From the NCBI GenBank assembly GCA_003116975.1, contig BGKB01000108.1, forward strand, positions 62,001 to 126,000: a DNA stretch of 64,000 bases, in the 5' to 3' direction. Shown in pieces: positions 63,411-64,000 of the stretch (its first letter is position 1; every line of letters starts with the position of its first letter). The notes under the pieces are model-generated. The model worked only from the letters and a program-made list of their open reading frames with translations. It was not told the origin of the DNA and made no database searches. Source of the stretch: Aurantiochytrium sp. KH105 (lineage: Eukaryota > Sar > Bigyra > Thraustochytrida > Thraustochytriidae). A program made the position numbers and the translations under genes.

Positions 63411-63689
63411 TTACATGGGCATCACCTGCAGGTAAGGCGACAGATTGCGTGCGTTGTCTAAAAGTACGACGACCTGGCCGGAGCGCACGTTGATAAAGTT
63501 GGCGTCATCGTAGGATCCCTGGGAATTGGGACTCTGCGAGGGCGTGCCCGCCGAGTGCGAGGATGACGCAAGCGAGGACATGGGCGTGAGTTTGTAACCC
63601 TCTGGGTTCCGCGTCTTTGCCGAGGCCGCGATGCGCGCAATGCGCGCCTGCAGGTCCTCGACCGCATCCGGATCTCCCGTCGAGCTCAT
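63411..63689 (-). CDS. Small unrecognised protein, 92 residues
   Basis: Compact frame from ATG 63689 to TAA at 63411-63413. The N-terminus has a short amphipathic helix (DAVEDLQARIARIAAS), the middle is Ser/Pro-rich, and the end is a hydrophobic segment (RSGQVVVLLDNARNLSPYL). It contains no simple-repeat translation, unlike spurious frames elsewhere, and sits in the same orientation about 300 bp upstream of SLC12 copy 2. No family is recognised. Confidence 0.5.
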   Translation of the reverse strand: MSSTGDPDAVEDLQARIARIAASAKTRNPEGYKLTPMSSLASSSHSAGTPSQSPNSQGSYDDANFINVRSGQVVVLLDNARNLSPYLQVMPM

Positions 63690-64000
63690 GTCAAGGTGCA
63701 GCGAGGGTCCCTCTTTATTATTCCTTTTGGCGCTTTTTCGACTTGCGAGACCTCCTCAGCCACATATATCGAGCTGGAGGACGGGCTCACGTACGCTGTA
63801 GTCCGCGCGTCGCAGCGGCGGGGCGAGGCGAGGCTACGCAGAGCCCTGCCCTGCCCTCCTCTTGGCTCCTTCTTCTTCAAGGCTGGCCTTGTTCGCAAGG
63901 AGGCTGGCCGGGGCCAGCACGCACGCGTCCGTTTCCTCCGAGGCCGCCTCTCTGCGGTTCGGTCCGGGGCAGCAGGTGCTCTCCGGGTGCGTGCGTGCGT
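63690..64000. other. Terminal intergenic sequence
   Basis: About 310 bp with GC-rich sequence, ending in GCGT repeats (about 63987-64000) at the window edge. Probably the promoter of the small minus-strand gene. Nothing else is identifiable. Confidence 0.5.

Overview
The window looks like nuclear DNA from a GC-rich, intron-poor unicellular eukaryote. Support for a eukaryote: a Sam50-type mitochondrial outer-membrane insertase, an INO80-complex subunit, a Prp28/DDX23 spliceosomal helicase, a PI 3-kinase, a full-size ABCA transporter, and a class II tRNA-Leu with internal Pol III boxes and a T-run terminator. Every recognisable protein, including one of 1381 residues and one of about 1912, is read in a single open frame. 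Long uninterrupted frames, high GC, the fibro-slime fold and the kinase domain mix fit a labyrinthulomycete (thraustochytrid-like stramenopile) best. That placement is inference; no marker gene in the window proves it.

Layout. 1-4.65 kb: no convincing gene, with a ~255-bp tandem duplication at 3.64-4.17 kb. 4.66-7.9 kb: a rhomboid-like membrane protein (+), containing an N flanked by near-identical 152-bp copies, convergent with Sam50 (-). 10.9-19.6 kb: a SYLF lipid-binding protein (+), a PI 3-kinase with WW, cyclic-nucleotide-binding and GAF domains (+), and a polyQ/polyN protein (-). 19.6-30.3 kb: a 10.7-kb stretch rich in simple repeats with no supportable gene. 30.3-36.1 kb: an ABCA transporter (-). 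38.0-39.4 kb: a lower-GC island with a broken Ulp1-like (C48) protease gene. 39.9-43.5 kb: an Ies6/INO80C-like protein (+), mitochondrial-type MoaC (+) and an EF-hand protein (-). 46.6-50.8 kb: an unknown coiled-coil protein, a DDX23/Prp28 helicase and tRNA-Leu(CAA), all (+). 51.5-63.7 kb, all (-): a fibro-slime/lectin transmembrane receptor, two tandem SLC12A9/Vhc1-like cation-chloride cotransporter paralogues and a 92-residue unknown protein.

The genes are mostly unrelated housekeeping and membrane functions, with no operon-like logic. The only clear local gene family is the SLC12 pair. The most unusual gene is the PI 3-kinase at 13.2-17.3 kb. In place of adaptor- and Ras-binding regions it carries a cyclic-nucleotide-binding domain whose phosphate-binding cassette has the cGMP-type Arg-Thr-Ala signature, followed by a GAF domain with a near-complete NKFDE motif. 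This suggests direct cyclic-nucleotide control of phosphoinositide signalling. The second is a predicted single-pass receptor (51.5-54.7 kb) that joins a fibro-slime domain, an L-type-lectin-like domain and a filamin-like repeat to a cytoplasmic coiled coil and polyproline tail.

The intergenic DNA is saturated with 3-, 4- and 5-base tandem repeats, including a pure 140-bp TGCT array at 47.6 kb. These keep frames open on several strands at once, so most long frames there are not genes.
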